From the NCBI RefSeq assembly GCF_002153605.1, contig NZ_JOPG01000014.1, forward strand, positions 1 through 64,000: a DNA stretch of 64,000 nt, given 5' to 3'. The position numbers were made by a program, and so were the translations under genes. The DNA comes from Acetobacter malorum (GTDB lineage: Bacteria > Pseudomonadota > Alphaproteobacteria > Acetobacterales > Acetobacteraceae). The stretch's first letter is position 1, and the number at the start of each line of letters is the position of its first letter. Below are positions 26,552 to 35,837 of this stretch, piece after piece. Under the pieces are notes generated by a model. It worked only from the letters and a program-made list of their open reading frames with translations, was not told the origin of the DNA and made no database searches.

Positions 26552-27907
26552 ATGGTCGATCAGGACAGCACCCCACCCACCACACAGCCTGCGGGTTTAA
26601 GAAACCGGCATATAGCGATGATCGCTCTGGGCGGCATTATTGGTGCGGGGCTGTTCGTCGGAAGTAGTGCGGCCATTGCCGCAACTGGCCCGGCCGTGCT
26701 GCTGGCGTTTCTGGCCGTCGGTTTTCTGGTCATTCTGGTCATGCGTATGCTGGGGGAGATGGTCACGGCGGACCCGGGACGTGGCTCCTTTGTGGAATAT
26801 ATCCGCGCAGCACATGGGGATAAGCTGGGCTTTACCGCAGGCTGGCTCTACTGGTTTTTCTGGGTTGTGGTGCTGGGGAGCGAGGCAATTGCCGGCGCCC
26901 TTCTGTTACAGGACTGGATTGCCATGCCGGTCTGGCTGCTGTCCATTGCCCTGATTGTGCTGCTTAAGCTGGTCAATTTTGCAGCCCCCCGCGTGTTTGG
27001 GGAGTGTGAATTCTGGCTTTCCATGATCAAGGTCATCAGCATTGTCGCCTTTATCGGGGCGGCTCTGCTGTATGTTTTCCATGTGTTTGGACCGGGTGTG
27101 CCAGTGCGTGAAAACGTGCTTGGGCATGGCGGCTTTTTCCCGCATGGGCCGGTGGCGGTTCTGTCCATTATCCCCACCATTCTGTTCACCATGATGGGGT
27201 CTGAAATTGCGACCGTTGCAGCAGCAGAATCCCCGGAACCGGGCAAGAACGTCGCACGGGTGACGCGCAGTATCGGCACCCGTGTCACGCTGTTTTATCT
27301 GGCGTCCGTCGCCATGATCCTGATGGTTGTGCCATGGCCTTCCATTATTCCGGGCCGCTCTCCGTTTGTAACGGCCATGGACGTTATGGGTGTTCCGGGT
27401 GCTGGCCTGCTGATGCGCATTGTGGTGCTGAGTGCGGTGCTGTCCTGCCTCAATTCCAGCATGTATATTACGTCCCGTATTCTGACGGAACTGGCCGGGG
27501 GCGGTGATGCTCCGGCCATTCTGGCACGTAAATCCCATACGCACACACCGCGTCTGGCCATTACGGTCAGCAGTGTGGCGGGCACGCTGGTGGCGTTTTC
27601 CTCCATCCTTGCGCCCAACACTATTTTTGCTTTCCTGCTGAGCTGTAGCGGTGGCGTCATTCTGGTGGTGTATTGCCTGATTGTCTCCGCTTATGTGCAA
27701 ACACGGCGCCGGGCGGAGCAGGCGGGGCAGGGGGATGGCTTCAACCTGCCGCTGTTCCCGTTCTGCAATTATGCAACGCTGCTGGCTGTGGCCTTTGTGT
27801 TCATCGCCATGATGTTCAACCCGTCAGAACGGATGACCGCCATTGCCAGCCTTAGCACCTCGGTCTTCTTCTTCGTTCTGGCATCGCTGAAGAACAAGAG
27901 CGCTTAA
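26552..27907 (+). CDS. APC-superfamily amino-acid permease
   Basis: The 451-aa protein has about twelve hydrophobic helices and begins with LRNRHIAMIALGGIIGAGLF, the conserved first-helix motif of the AAT family (GabP, CycA, AnsP). EFWLSMIKVISIV and GSEIATVAAAESPEPGKNV are family landmarks in the middle. Members import amino acids such as GABA, D-Ala/D-Ser/Gly or aromatic amino acids by proton symport; specificity is not clear here. AGGA lies upstream of the ATG, and a strong terminator follows. Confidence 0.9.
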   Translation: MVDQDSTPPTTQPAGLRNRHIAMIALGGIIGAGLFVGSSAAIAATGPAVLLAFLAVGFLVILVMRMLGEMVTADPGRGSFVEYIRAAHGDKLGFTAGWLYWFFWVVVLGSEAIAGALLLQDWIAMPVWLLSIALIVLLKLVNFAAPRVFGECEFWLSMIKVISIVAFIGAALLYVFHVFGPGVPVRENVLGHGGFFPHGPVAVLSIIPTILFTMMGSEIATVAAAESPEPGKNVARVTRSIGTRVTLFYLASVAMILMVVPWPSIIPGRSPFVTAMDVMGVPGAGLLMRIVVLSAVLSCLNSSMYITSRILTELAGGGDAPAILARKSHTHTPRLAITVSSVAGTLVAFSSILAPNTIFAFLLSCSGGVILVVYCLIVSAYVQTRRRAEQAGQGDGFNLPLFPFCNYATLLAVAFVFIAMMFNPSERMTAIASLSTSVFFFVLASLKNKSA

Positions 27908-27938
27908 AAGCGGGCGGTCTTTTTCGCGCCAGATAAGA

Positions 27939-27981
27939 GGGGCGCTGACTGATGTTTCGGCACAGTCAGCGCCCTTTTTTT
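27939..27981 (+). terminator. Rho-independent terminator after the permease
   Basis: A 12-bp stem (GGGCGCTGACTG / CAGTCAGCGCCC) is followed by a run of seven T. Confidence 0.9.
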
Positions 27982-28127
27982 ATGATGAACATCTGGCTTC
28001 ATTTAAAATGGAAACCTTCTGTCTGCACGGCGTTCTGTTGTAATGCCCCTTAAACACGCCGGATAAAATGTCCTGCCGTCTTCCCGTGTGAGGGGCGCTT
28101 TTTCACAGATCAATGTGAGGTTGTGTC

Positions 28128-28289
28128 ATGGTCGATAAAAAAGACAAAAACGGCAAACGACAGATTCAGGAAGAAAATCTGGACGACACTCTGGACGATA
28201 GCTTTCCGGCGAGCGATCCGCCGTCCCACAGCGGGGTAACGGGAGACCGGGACCCTCCGAAAAAACCTGAAAAGTCTCCCAAAAAATAG
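28128..28289 (+). CDS. Conserved 53-aa hydrophilic small protein (SFPASDPP motif)
   Basis: ATG 28128 has GAGG 7 bp upstream. The product is very hydrophilic: a Lys-rich start (MVDKKDKNGKRQ), an acidic middle (EENLDDTLDDSFPASDPPS) and a Pro/Lys-rich end. DxFPASDPP-type cores recur in short uncharacterised alphaproteobacterial proteins, from memory. It is probably intrinsically disordered; function is unknown. It lies alone between a terminator and a convergent peptidase gene. Confidence 0.7.
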   Translation: MVDKKDKNGKRQIQEENLDDTLDDSFPASDPPSHSGVTGDRDPPKKPEKSPKK

Positions 28290-28367
28290 TCTCGCTATGA
28301 CCGGGGCTGCATAGGCTGGGGCACGCACGACAAGACGCAGGTTATGTGCCCATTTTCAGGATGTGCT

Positions 28368-29822
28368 TTAGCGGGATAAGACAGACCGCAAGAGGGCGCG
28401 AAATCTTGAAAAAGGCACATGGCCGAAGTGTTTTTTCGGGAGTGTGACGAGTGCTGTGGCAACGCGTGCGAACGTCATGATCTGCTGAGAAGCATACTCA
28501 GCATTCAGGCGTTCCAGCCCGCCGCCGGGCAGGATCTGGCACAGATAATCGGGGATAGGGCAGGTTGAGATAACGGGGATGCCAGCGCTATAGAGCGGCT
28601 GTCCTTCACCCAGCATGGTCTTTTTCAGGCGTGGGAAGACGGTCACAGCGCGTAGCCGCGTCTGGAGCCGGGCGGCCTGACAGTAAATCTGGTTGAACTG
28701 ACGATTGGTTGTGTAAACAATGTCCCGTTCCAGCTCTCCTGTCGCCTCAGGGGTCCCGGTCGTCGGGTTGTCCCGCCATTCCATACAGCCCAGATGTTCC
28801 AGCGTTATTCCGGCAACGGCGCGGGCATGGCCTGCTTTGCCGTCCCACAATGGCTGATTGGCAGCCAGCCAGGCAGAGGTGGCCTGATCACCCTTCAGGC
28901 CAATTTGCGGGATCTGGAAGTGGCCCGTTGCCAGCACAAAGATCAATGTTCTCTGGCGAGCCTGTAGCGGGAGGCCGGAAAAATAGTGTGCCAACGCCAG
29001 AACGCCGGCTGCTCCGTTTTCCTCGCACGCATTAGGGCCGTCCGTATGCGTAGTGATCAGGAGCGTTTCATCCTGTCGTTGCCCCGGTAACACAGCATGA
29101 AGTGAGCGTGTCTGCACCGGTTCTACAGTTGCTTTGAGTGTCAGCGTAACTTTCTGGCCGGTGGTGGCGAGTGCTTTCAGGCGCGTGCGTTCAGACGCAC
29201 TGACCCAGAGAGCAGGCAGATCCGCATAGGGGGTTGTGAACGGCACAACCTGTCCGGCCAGTTGTGGGGGAGAAACACCCTCGAACAGGCAGATCACACC
29301 CCGCACACCCGCCTTGCGGGCCTTATCCAGCGCAACGCCCATCAGTCCCGTAAGAAGCGGTGTTTTGATCCGGGCGGGAAAGCTGGCGCTTTGATCTGGC
29401 AGGCTGTTTTTGCGTTTCATGAACAGGCTGATCAGGAAACGCGTCAGATCGATCCGCTTAAGGAGGATAACGGCGATTTTGCCCTGTGCTTTCCGAAAAG
29501 AATGCGGCTTGCCGTCATACCAGACGAGTTCTGCGCTCACGCCCTCTGCCGGGGTCTGGCCAGAATATGGATAAGGGGCGGCAACTGGAATGGGGCCATC
29601 CGGCCCGCTTAAGGACACATGCTCAGGCGTCCAGCGGGTGATGGAATGAACGGTTTCTTCGGCTTTCAGCCCTATTTTTTCAAGTTCGGTCGCGAGGAAG
29701 GCAAGAGAGGCCTCGTGCGCGGGCGTGCCGGTCAGACGCGGGCCAAAACTATTGAGCTGCTCAATCCAGTGCCAACACGCGTCTTTGGAGGGGAGTGTGG
29801 GGAAAGCCGCAGGCGGTTCCAC
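28368..29822 (-). CDS. M28-family metallopeptidase-like protein
   Basis: The 484-aa protein has an N-terminal Asn-Ser-Phe-Gly-Pro-Arg region common in M28 peptidases and an inserted region (about 110-230) resembling a PA domain. The metal-site core follows: HTDGPNACEENGAAGVLALA (His-x-Asp, then Glu-Glu-Asn in place of the usual DDGSG). The replacement of the classical Asp-Asp-Gly may mean altered activity. No clear signal peptide is visible. It lies 3 bp from the DUF1275 gene upstream on the same strand, so they are probably cotranscribed. Confidence 0.72.
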   Translation of the reverse strand: MEPPAAFPTLPSKDACWHWIEQLNSFGPRLTGTPAHEASLAFLATELEKIGLKAEETVHSITRWTPEHVSLSGPDGPIPVAAPYPYSGQTPAEGVSAELVWYDGKPHSFRKAQGKIAVILLKRIDLTRFLISLFMKRKNSLPDQSASFPARIKTPLLTGLMGVALDKARKAGVRGVICLFEGVSPPQLAGQVVPFTTPYADLPALWVSASERTRLKALATTGQKVTLTLKATVEPVQTRSLHAVLPGQRQDETLLITTHTDGPNACEENGAAGVLALAHYFSGLPLQARQRTLIFVLATGHFQIPQIGLKGDQATSAWLAANQPLWDGKAGHARAVAGITLEHLGCMEWRDNPTTGTPEATGELERDIVYTTNRQFNQIYCQAARLQTRLRAVTVFPRLKKTMLGEGQPLYSAGIPVISTCPIPDYLCQILPGGGLERLNAEYASQQIMTFARVATALVTLPKKHFGHVPFSRFRALLRSVLSR

Positions 29823-29825
29823 AAA

Positions 29826-30509
29826 TTAATGCACCGTAATCCGGTCCAGATGCGCCAGCAGTTTATGCTCGCGCACGTGCAGCAGGGCGCCGGCGGTGAG
29901 GATCGTTCCGGCGGCTACGGCAATGGCGAGGGAAACGCTGTGGCTGGATGTCAGTGTGCCAATGACAGCCCCCACAAACAGGCTACTGATGGCGGCCAGC
30001 CGACGCCATGTGCCGGGGTTGGTGCCCCCGGCAAACGTGCTGTTATGTGCCAGACCATGCAGGAGCATGGTGGCGGCGGGCAGGCTCATATCCGCAACCT
30101 TGGCGTGGCGGGTGGCGGAGGTTTGCAGCCCCATGGCAAAGGCCAGCAGGCCGAGCGTGATATAGGTGCAGCCCGGCGGTTGCGCAGCCCATTCCAGTGC
30201 AGTCAGCCCAACAATGGTGCCCACCACCAGCAGAACATCGCCCACAGCAAGGCGCACGGTGCGGTCCCGCCGCACAAGGCGGCCACCCGTCAGTGCGCCC
30301 AGCAGATACAGGCCAATGGCTTCAAAGCCGGATAGCACCACGCTTTCTGATGTGGCGATATGCACGGCCATCAGCAGGACGGTGGCGGTCATGTATCCGG
30401 CAAAAATCTTCAGATGCAGCAGGGAAATAGCGTCCAGCATGCCCATGGCCATGGTTACCAGAATGATGCTGATAACCAGTCGGGGGTCATGTCCTGCACG
30501 GGTGCTCAT
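29826..30509 (-). CDS. YoaK/DUF1275 family membrane protein
   Basis: The 227-aa protein has about six hydrophobic segments with the family's early AISLLHLKIFAGYMTATVLL, a variant of the DAxxFxxLxxxFxxxxTGN pattern, and GLQTSATRHAKVADM followed by FVGAVIGTL. No transport activity is established for this family. It precedes the M28 gene in the same orientation with almost no gap. Confidence 0.85.
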   Translation of the reverse strand: MSTRAGHDPRLVISIILVTMAMGMLDAISLLHLKIFAGYMTATVLLMAVHIATSESVVLSGFEAIGLYLLGALTGGRLVRRDRTVRLAVGDVLLVVGTIVGLTALEWAAQPPGCTYITLGLLAFAMGLQTSATRHAKVADMSLPAATMLLHGLAHNSTFAGGTNPGTWRRLAAISSLFVGAVIGTLTSSHSVSLAIAVAAGTILTAGALLHVREHKLLAHLDRITVH

Positions 30510-30551
30510 AGGGTCTCCACTTAAAAAATAAACACGGGAAAAAGATCCGGT

Positions 30552-30584
30552 AAGCCGGGCGTCATATCATTATTCGCCCGGCTT
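30552..30584 (-). terminator. Hairpin between putA and the DUF1275 gene
   Basis: A perfect 10-bp stem (AAGCCGGGCG / CGCCCGGCTT) with a 13-nt AT-rich loop lies just beyond the putA stop. No T tract follows on the minus strand, so it may be an attenuating or processing hairpin rather than a full terminator. Confidence 0.5.
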
Positions 30585-30636
30585 GTGTGGAGTCTCTTGC
30601 CTGCTTTGTCCGGAGTGCAGGGGTAGGGCGGAAGGT

Positions 30637-33600
30637 TTAGCCCAGCGCCATCAGGCTGGCATTCCCCCCCGCCGCAGTGGTGTTAATGCTGCGGCACTGT
30701 TCCTCCACCACGCTTTCCGGCGCAGGCAGACCTGCCGCCGTCAGCCATGCGGAGGCAATCGGGCGCTCACTGGTGCTCAGTGCCTTACGGGCTTCGGCAA
30801 ACGCAGCGTCATCCTGTTCCCCCAGCACAATGGCGCAGGCCTCTTCCGTGGCTGAGGTGACCGGGCGGATAACCAGTTGCAACGCATCCGGCAGGGTTGC
30901 AATCCAGCACGTCAGGCTTGCATCCGCCAGAACAAGAGCGGCGTTATCCCCGGACAGAGCCAGAGAAATCTGGTCATACAGCCCCGCTTTTGTCTGGGCG
31001 ATGCACAGGATATTGCCGCGCCGCGTCAGGCTGTAGAGGTTGCTTTCTCCGACCGGGCCGGGGAGGGCGATCTGCCCGCCCACCAGTGTCTGGCGGCTGA
31101 GAGCAGCAGCCGTGCAGGCGGCTTTGCTCTCGCCCTGCTCCCGCAGCCAGTCCGTCCAGCGGGCCATGGTGGCAGGGATACGCCCACGCACCAGCGGAGG
31201 CAGGGCCGGAGCCTGCGCCAGCAGACGGCGCAGAATGAGCGGACCACCCGCCTTGGGGCCAGTACCGGACAGGCCACGCCCACCAAACGGCTGCACACCG
31301 ACTACCGCGCCAATGGTATTGCGGTTGACGTAGAGGTTCCCGGCATCAATGCGCGAGAGCACATGTTGCACGGTGGATTCAATGCGGGTGTGCAGGCCAA
31401 AGGTCAGACCATAGCCCGTCTCGTTAATGCTGGAGAGCATTGTATCCAGCGTGCTGCGGGAATAGCGCAGCACATGCAGAACGGGGCCGAACACTTCCGG
31501 GCCAATTTCCCGAATGTTGGCAACTTCAATCAGCGTGGGGGCTACAAAGCTGCCGTTGGCGCAGTGTTCCGGCAGGGGCAGCGCATAAACAGGCGCTTTT
31601 TTCTGGCGGAACGTCTCGACGTGTTTGGTAATGCCTTCCGCTGCGTCTGCCGTAATCACCGGGCCAACATCGGTGGAGAGCAAGGCGGGATTGCCAATAC
31701 GCAACTCCCGCATGGCACCGCGCAGCATGGTCAGCACATGGTCGGCGCAATCTTCCTGCACGCACAGCACGCGCAGGGCGGAGCAGCGCTGCCCGGCGCT
31801 GTCAAACGCGGAGGCGACAACATCCATCACCACCTGCTCGGCCAGTGCAGAGGAATCCACAATCATGGCGTTCTGGCCGCCGGTTTCCGCAATAAACGGT
31901 ACCGGCTGGCCAGTGTGGGTGCGGCGACCTTCAAGCTGACGATTGATGATCTGGGCCACGACGGTGGAGCCGGTGAACATTACGCCGGATACGCGCTCAT
32001 CCCCCACCAGAGCAGCCCCAATGTCGCCTTCACCCGGCAGCAGTTGCAGAGCCGCGGCGGGCACCCCGGCCTCGCGCAGAATAGTCACAGCGAGGGCGGC
32101 GATCAGCGGTGTTTCTTCTGCCGGTTTGGCCAGCACCACGTTGCCAGCGGCAAGGGCTGCGGCCACCTGACCGAGGAAGATGGCCAGCGGGAAGTTCCAC
32201 GGGCTGATACACGCCACCACGCCCAGCGGGGCATGGGTTGCGTTGTCAAAATCCCTTGCAATGGTGGCAGCGTAATAGCGGAGGAAGTCCACGGCTTCCC
32301 GCACTTCCGCCACGCCATTGGGCAGGGATTTCCCAGCCTCGCGGGAGAGCAGGGCCAGCAGTTCATCACGGTGGGCTTCAAGGCTGTCAGACGCCTTGAT
32401 CAGAATATCAGCACGTGCCTGCGGGGTGAGGTCAGACCAGCTTGCCTGCCCTTTAACAGCGGCAGCAGCGGCCTTTTTCACGCTATCCGGGGTGGCGTAT
32501 TCCACCGTGCCCACCACATCGCGCCGGTCGGACGGGTTGGTGACAGGCTGGGTTTTTTTGCCGGGTTTGACGCCAACCACCATTGGCGCGGCCTGCCAGG
32601 GGCCGGAGGCTTTGGTCAGGCCCTCCAGCAGATCGGACAGCACGCTGTCATCCGCCAGATCGGTCCCGGCAGAGTTGCGGCGTTCGGCCCCGAACAGGGC
32701 AGGCGGTTTACGAATATCCGGGTGCGATGCGCCATACGGCGTAAAGCTGTGCGCAACCTGAATGGGGTCTTCCACCAGACTGGACACCGGAATGGCCGGG
32801 TCGCCAATCTGGTTAACGAAGGAGGAATTCGCGCCGTTTTCAAGCAGACGGCGCACCAGATACGCCAGAAGCGTTTCATGCGTGCCGACGGGCGCATAAA
32901 TACGGGCCGGACGGTTGAGTTTGCCTGCCCCCACAACCTGTTTGTAAAGCGGTTCCCCCATGCCGTGCAGGCACTGGAATTCATAGGAGCCAACTTCAAA
33001 TTTCTCGCCTGCCAGTGTGTAAATGGTAGCAAGTGTGCGGGCATTATGGGTGGCGAACTGCGGGAAGATCACATCCCGTGCGTTCAGCAGCTTTCGCGCG
33101 CAGGCAATATAGCTGATGTCCGTGTGGGCTTTGCGGGTATAGACCGGGAAGTCTTTCAGGCCTTCAACCTGACCCTTTTTAATCTCGCTGTCCCAGTAAG
33201 CGCCTTTAACCAGACGCACCATGATACGGCGGTCGCTGCGGCGGGCGAGGTCAATAATGTAATCCAGCACATACGGGCAGCGCTTGCCGTAAGCCTGCAC
33301 CACAAAGCCAATGCCGTTCCAGCCTTCCAGACCCGGCGTGTGGCACAGGGCTTCCAGCAGGTCGAGCGAGACGTCCAGACGCTCGGTTTCTTCGGCATCA
33401 ATATTCAGGCCGATGTCATATTTGCGGGCCAGAAGAGTGAGTTCCTGCACAACCGGCAGCAGTTCCGTCATTACGCGTTCATGCTGGGCGCGGGCATAAC
33501 GCGGATGCAGGGCAGAGAGCTTGATGGAAATGCCGGGGCGTTCATACACATTTGCCCCCTGCGCGCTGCGGCCAATGGCGCGAATGGCGGTCAGGTAATC

Positions 33601-34272
33601 CTGCTTGTAACGCTCGGCATCACGCGCGGTGAGGGCGGCTTCTCCCAGCATGTCATAGGAATAGGAAAAGCCGAGTGCTTCCAGCTTGCTGCTGTTAGCG
33701 CGGGCTTTTTCAATGGTTTCCCCCAGCACAAACTGCTCGCCCATCATGCGCATGGCGGCATCGACGGCCTTGCGGATCACCGGCTTGGTGCCGCGACTGA
33801 CAAAGCCGAGCAGAGCGGATTTCAGGCTGCTGTCATCCTGCGGGGTGACGAGCTTGCCTGTTACGGCCAGCCCCCATGCCGCAGCATTGGCAAAAATCGG
33901 CGTGCTGCGGGAAATGTGGGAGAGCCAGTCGCCCTCACCAATCTTGTCACGGATCAGCGCATCACGCGTTGCGGTATCGGGGATGCGCAGCAGGGCTTCT
34001 GCCAGACACATCAGCGCCACGCCCTCGGCTGAGGAAAGGGCGAATTCCTGCACCAGACTTTCCACAATACCGGGGTTGCGTTCCGCCCGGAGGGATGTGG
34101 CCAGACCGGCCGCAAGATCGGTAACGCGTTTGCCGTCTTCTGCCGTAAGTGTGGCATCGGGCGTGAGAGCCGCCACGCAGTGCTCTTCCGGTTGGCGCAT
34201 GGCCCGGATAATCGCCTGACGCAGCGGGCTTCGGGAGGCGAATGCAGGCGCAAAAGAGTCAGATAAGGACAT
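30637..34272 (-). CDS. putA: Bifunctional proline dehydrogenase / P5C dehydrogenase (PutA, type B)
   Basis: Converts proline to glutamate in two channelled steps with FAD then NAD+. From ATG 34272 the protein is 1211 aa. The PRODH barrel (about 60-460) shows ISIKLSALHPRY, RLVKGAYWDSEIK and EFQCLHGMGEPLY. The P5CDH domain (about 530-1000) shows VACISPWNFPLAIF, VMFTGSTVVA, FIAETGGQNAM and the catalytic Cys in SAGQRCSALRV. A further C-terminal domain makes it type B. There is no N-terminal ribbon-helix-helix DNA-binding domain, so it cannot self-repress. A perfect palindrome upstream and an adjacent GntR gene suggest who does. Confidence 0.95.
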   Translation of the reverse strand: MSLSDSFAPAFASRSPLRQAIIRAMRQPEEHCVAALTPDATLTAEDGKRVTDLAAGLATSLRAERNPGIVESLVQEFALSSAEGVALMCLAEALLRIPDTATRDALIRDKIGEGDWLSHISRSTPIFANAAAWGLAVTGKLVTPQDDSSLKSALLGFVSRGTKPVIRKAVDAAMRMMGEQFVLGETIEKARANSSKLEALGFSYSYDMLGEAALTARDAERYKQDYLTAIRAIGRSAQGANVYERPGISIKLSALHPRYARAQHERVMTELLPVVQELTLLARKYDIGLNIDAEETERLDVSLDLLEALCHTPGLEGWNGIGFVVQAYGKRCPYVLDYIIDLARRSDRRIMVRLVKGAYWDSEIKKGQVEGLKDFPVYTRKAHTDISYIACARKLLNARDVIFPQFATHNARTLATIYTLAGEKFEVGSYEFQCLHGMGEPLYKQVVGAGKLNRPARIYAPVGTHETLLAYLVRRLLENGANSSFVNQIGDPAIPVSSLVEDPIQVAHSFTPYGASHPDIRKPPALFGAERRNSAGTDLADDSVLSDLLEGLTKASGPWQAAPMVVGVKPGKKTQPVTNPSDRRDVVGTVEYATPDSVKKAAAAAVKGQASWSDLTPQARADILIKASDSLEAHRDELLALLSREAGKSLPNGVAEVREAVDFLRYYAATIARDFDNATHAPLGVVACISPWNFPLAIFLGQVAAALAAGNVVLAKPAEETPLIAALAVTILREAGVPAAALQLLPGEGDIGAALVGDERVSGVMFTGSTVVAQIINRQLEGRRTHTGQPVPFIAETGGQNAMIVDSSALAEQVVMDVVASAFDSAGQRCSALRVLCVQEDCADHVLTMLRGAMRELRIGNPALLSTDVGPVITADAAEGITKHVETFRQKKAPVYALPLPEHCANGSFVAPTLIEVANIREIGPEVFGPVLHVLRYSRSTLDTMLSSINETGYGLTFGLHTRIESTVQHVLSRIDAGNLYVNRNTIGAVVGVQPFGGRGLSGTGPKAGGPLILRRLLAQAPALPPLVRGRIPATMARWTDWLREQGESKAACTAAALSRQTLVGGQIALPGPVGESNLYSLTRRGNILCIAQTKAGLYDQISLALSGDNAALVLADASLTCWIATLPDALQLVIRPVTSATEEACAIVLGEQDDAAFAEARKALSTSERPIASAWLTAAGLPAPESVVEEQCRSINTTAAGGNASLMALG

Positions 34273-34366
34273 GGCATGAATTCCGAACAGGACAAGCCTG
34301 ACTTCGCTGGCTGCGGGAAGACTCAGGAAGTTTTGGCTCCACAACGATTTTTCCTCGTTACACGAT

Positions 34367-34393
34367 ATTATATGATTTGCAAAATCATATAAT
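34367..34393. promoter_or_regulatory. 27-bp perfect palindrome, probable putA operator
   Basis: ATTATATGATTT and AAATCATATAAT flank GCA, giving 12-bp arms without mismatch. On the minus strand the distal arm contains TATAAT with a weak TGATTA 17 bp before it, so the site overlaps a candidate putA promoter about 95 bp upstream of the gene. A bound repressor, plausibly the neighbouring GntR protein, would occlude the polymerase. Confidence 0.7.
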
Positions 34394-34583
34394 CAGAGCG
34401 TGGCTAAGCCTGTGTTTTCGCCAGATTTCTGCGGGATATGGGGGTGTTCAGACTCGTGTGGGGCAGGCCGTTTCAGGCCGGTTTCACACATCAAGCAGGC
34501 AAACGGGCTGATTCCAGAGAATCATCCGGTAGCCTCTTCAGCCTCTACGCATGTGTCCTTCGGCGGAGCGCCGCAGGGTTTTG

Positions 34584-35288
34584 TTAGCTGGCCTCATCCA
34601 GATTGTTCTTCTTGCGGAAGACATCAGCGGAGATATGGGCAGCTTCCAGAATATGCTCGCGCGTGAGGCGGGCGGCGAGATCGGCATCCCGGGCGCGGCA
34701 GGCTTCCATAATGGCCCGGTGTTCCGCATCGGTTACGGTCTTGCGGCCTTCCAGAACCAGGTGCCCGCGAATGTAGCGGTCCAGCCGGTTGTGCAGGTCG
34801 TCAATCATTTCCAGCAGGCGGGGCTTACGGGCTGCTGCATAAATAGCGTTGTGGAAGGCCCGGTTCAGCGCGCCGGAAGGGCGGGAGGTATCCGGGTTGC
34901 GGGTGCCTTCCACAAAAGCCTCATAGGCATCTTCTATATGGGCAAGGTCCACGCGGGTCAGGTTCGCCACAGCATCCCGCGCGGCCTGCTCTTCCAGCAA
35001 CGCGCGGATTTGCGAGTATTCCAGAATGTCCTCGGCATCCAGCCCCATCACCATCGCGCCCCGGTTGGGCTGGAATGTCACCAGCCCTTCGGCTTCCAGA
35101 TGCTTCAGGGCTTCCCGCACGGGAATAATACTGACCCCAAAGCCAGCGGCGAGTTCGGACTGTGGGAGTGCCTGCCCCGCGCGGAGGCTATCCGCCAGAA
35201 TAGCTTTGCGCAGCGCGTCGCAAATGGTTTCCGATGCCTTGCCGTGGCCTGCAAACTCGGTCTGGTGAAAAAGACTGGCCGGCAGCAT
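34584..35288 (-). CDS. GntR-family transcriptional regulator (FadR/FCD subfamily)
   Basis: The 234-aa protein has an N-terminal winged helix-turn-helix (about 20-85: LRKAILADSLRAGQALPQ, ELAAGFGVSIIPVREALKHL, FQPNRGAMV) and an all-helical FCD ligand domain after residue 95. His residues around ALNRAFHNAIYAAA and CRARDADLAARLTREHI fit the metal/carboxylate site of FCD proteins. It lies upstream of putA on the same strand, about 310 bp away, with the 27-bp palindrome between; control of proline catabolism is the simplest inference. A separate inverted repeat precedes its own start. Confidence 0.9.
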   Translation of the reverse strand: MLPASLFHQTEFAGHGKASETICDALRKAILADSLRAGQALPQSELAAGFGVSIIPVREALKHLEAEGLVTFQPNRGAMVMGLDAEDILEYSQIRALLEEQAARDAVANLTRVDLAHIEDAYEAFVEGTRNPDTSRPSGALNRAFHNAIYAAARKPRLLEMIDDLHNRLDRYIRGHLVLEGRKTVTDAEHRAIMEACRARDADLAARLTREHILEAAHISADVFRKKNNLDEAS

Positions 35289-35322
35289 GGGCGACGGCTC
35301 CCTTCAGATCGTTTCTGACTCG

Positions 35323-35341
35323 TGACTATCTATCATAGTCA
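35323..35341. promoter_or_regulatory. 19-bp inverted repeat upstream of the GntR gene
   Basis: TGACTAT and ATAGTCA are separated by CTATC, 35 bp before the regulator's ATG. The size suits a GntR operator and autoregulation, but the half-sites differ from the putA palindrome. Confidence 0.45.
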
Positions 35342-35837
35342 GCACAGGCCTTCTGTCCAATCAGTTTGCATAAAGCTGCCGGAACAGGGGCTTGGGCGCT
35401 CTGGTCACACTATCGTGAACGGTGCAGAGGGGGAGAGGCTCAGGGTTTGGGGCGTGGTGTGAGGAGAGGCGCAAGGCAGGAACGGAGGGGCGATCACAGT
35501 GCCCCGGTGCGCTGCCGGGGGGAGAGTGCTCTGGCGAATAAAGCGGGCGTCTCTGCTTTGTGGATAAGGCCAAAAGCGCCTCTCTCATCAAGGTGTTTTG
35601 TTATCAGATCAAAAATGAGGGTGGTGGCAAGGCAGGCCGGAACAGCGGCCACTCATTTGCCCGATGGCCAGAAAGCGGCAGGCGGGCAGGCCTCTTTTTG
35701 GGCCGGCCGGGCCGTGCGCTGGTAAGAAAGCCGCGGCTGACCTGTGGTCTGCCATGCTCCCGGTGCGCAGGGGGCTGGCTTGATCTTTCCCAAATTTGCA
35801 GGCCACTTTGGCGCATATTCCGCTAGGGAGATTCTGA
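35342..35837. other. About 500 bp with no supported gene
   Basis: Short open frames on both strands lack recognisable protein character or ribosome-binding sites. GC-rich hairpin-capable stretches (for example around 35500-35525 and 35685-35715) leave room for an unannotated RNA, but I see no known RNA family signature. Confidence 0.4.

Noticed and set aside
30877-34032. 1051-aa open frame on the plus strand
   Set aside because: It lies wholly antisense to putA, whose domains are clear. Its translation is His/Gly/Arg-rich as expected for a high-GC shadow frame.
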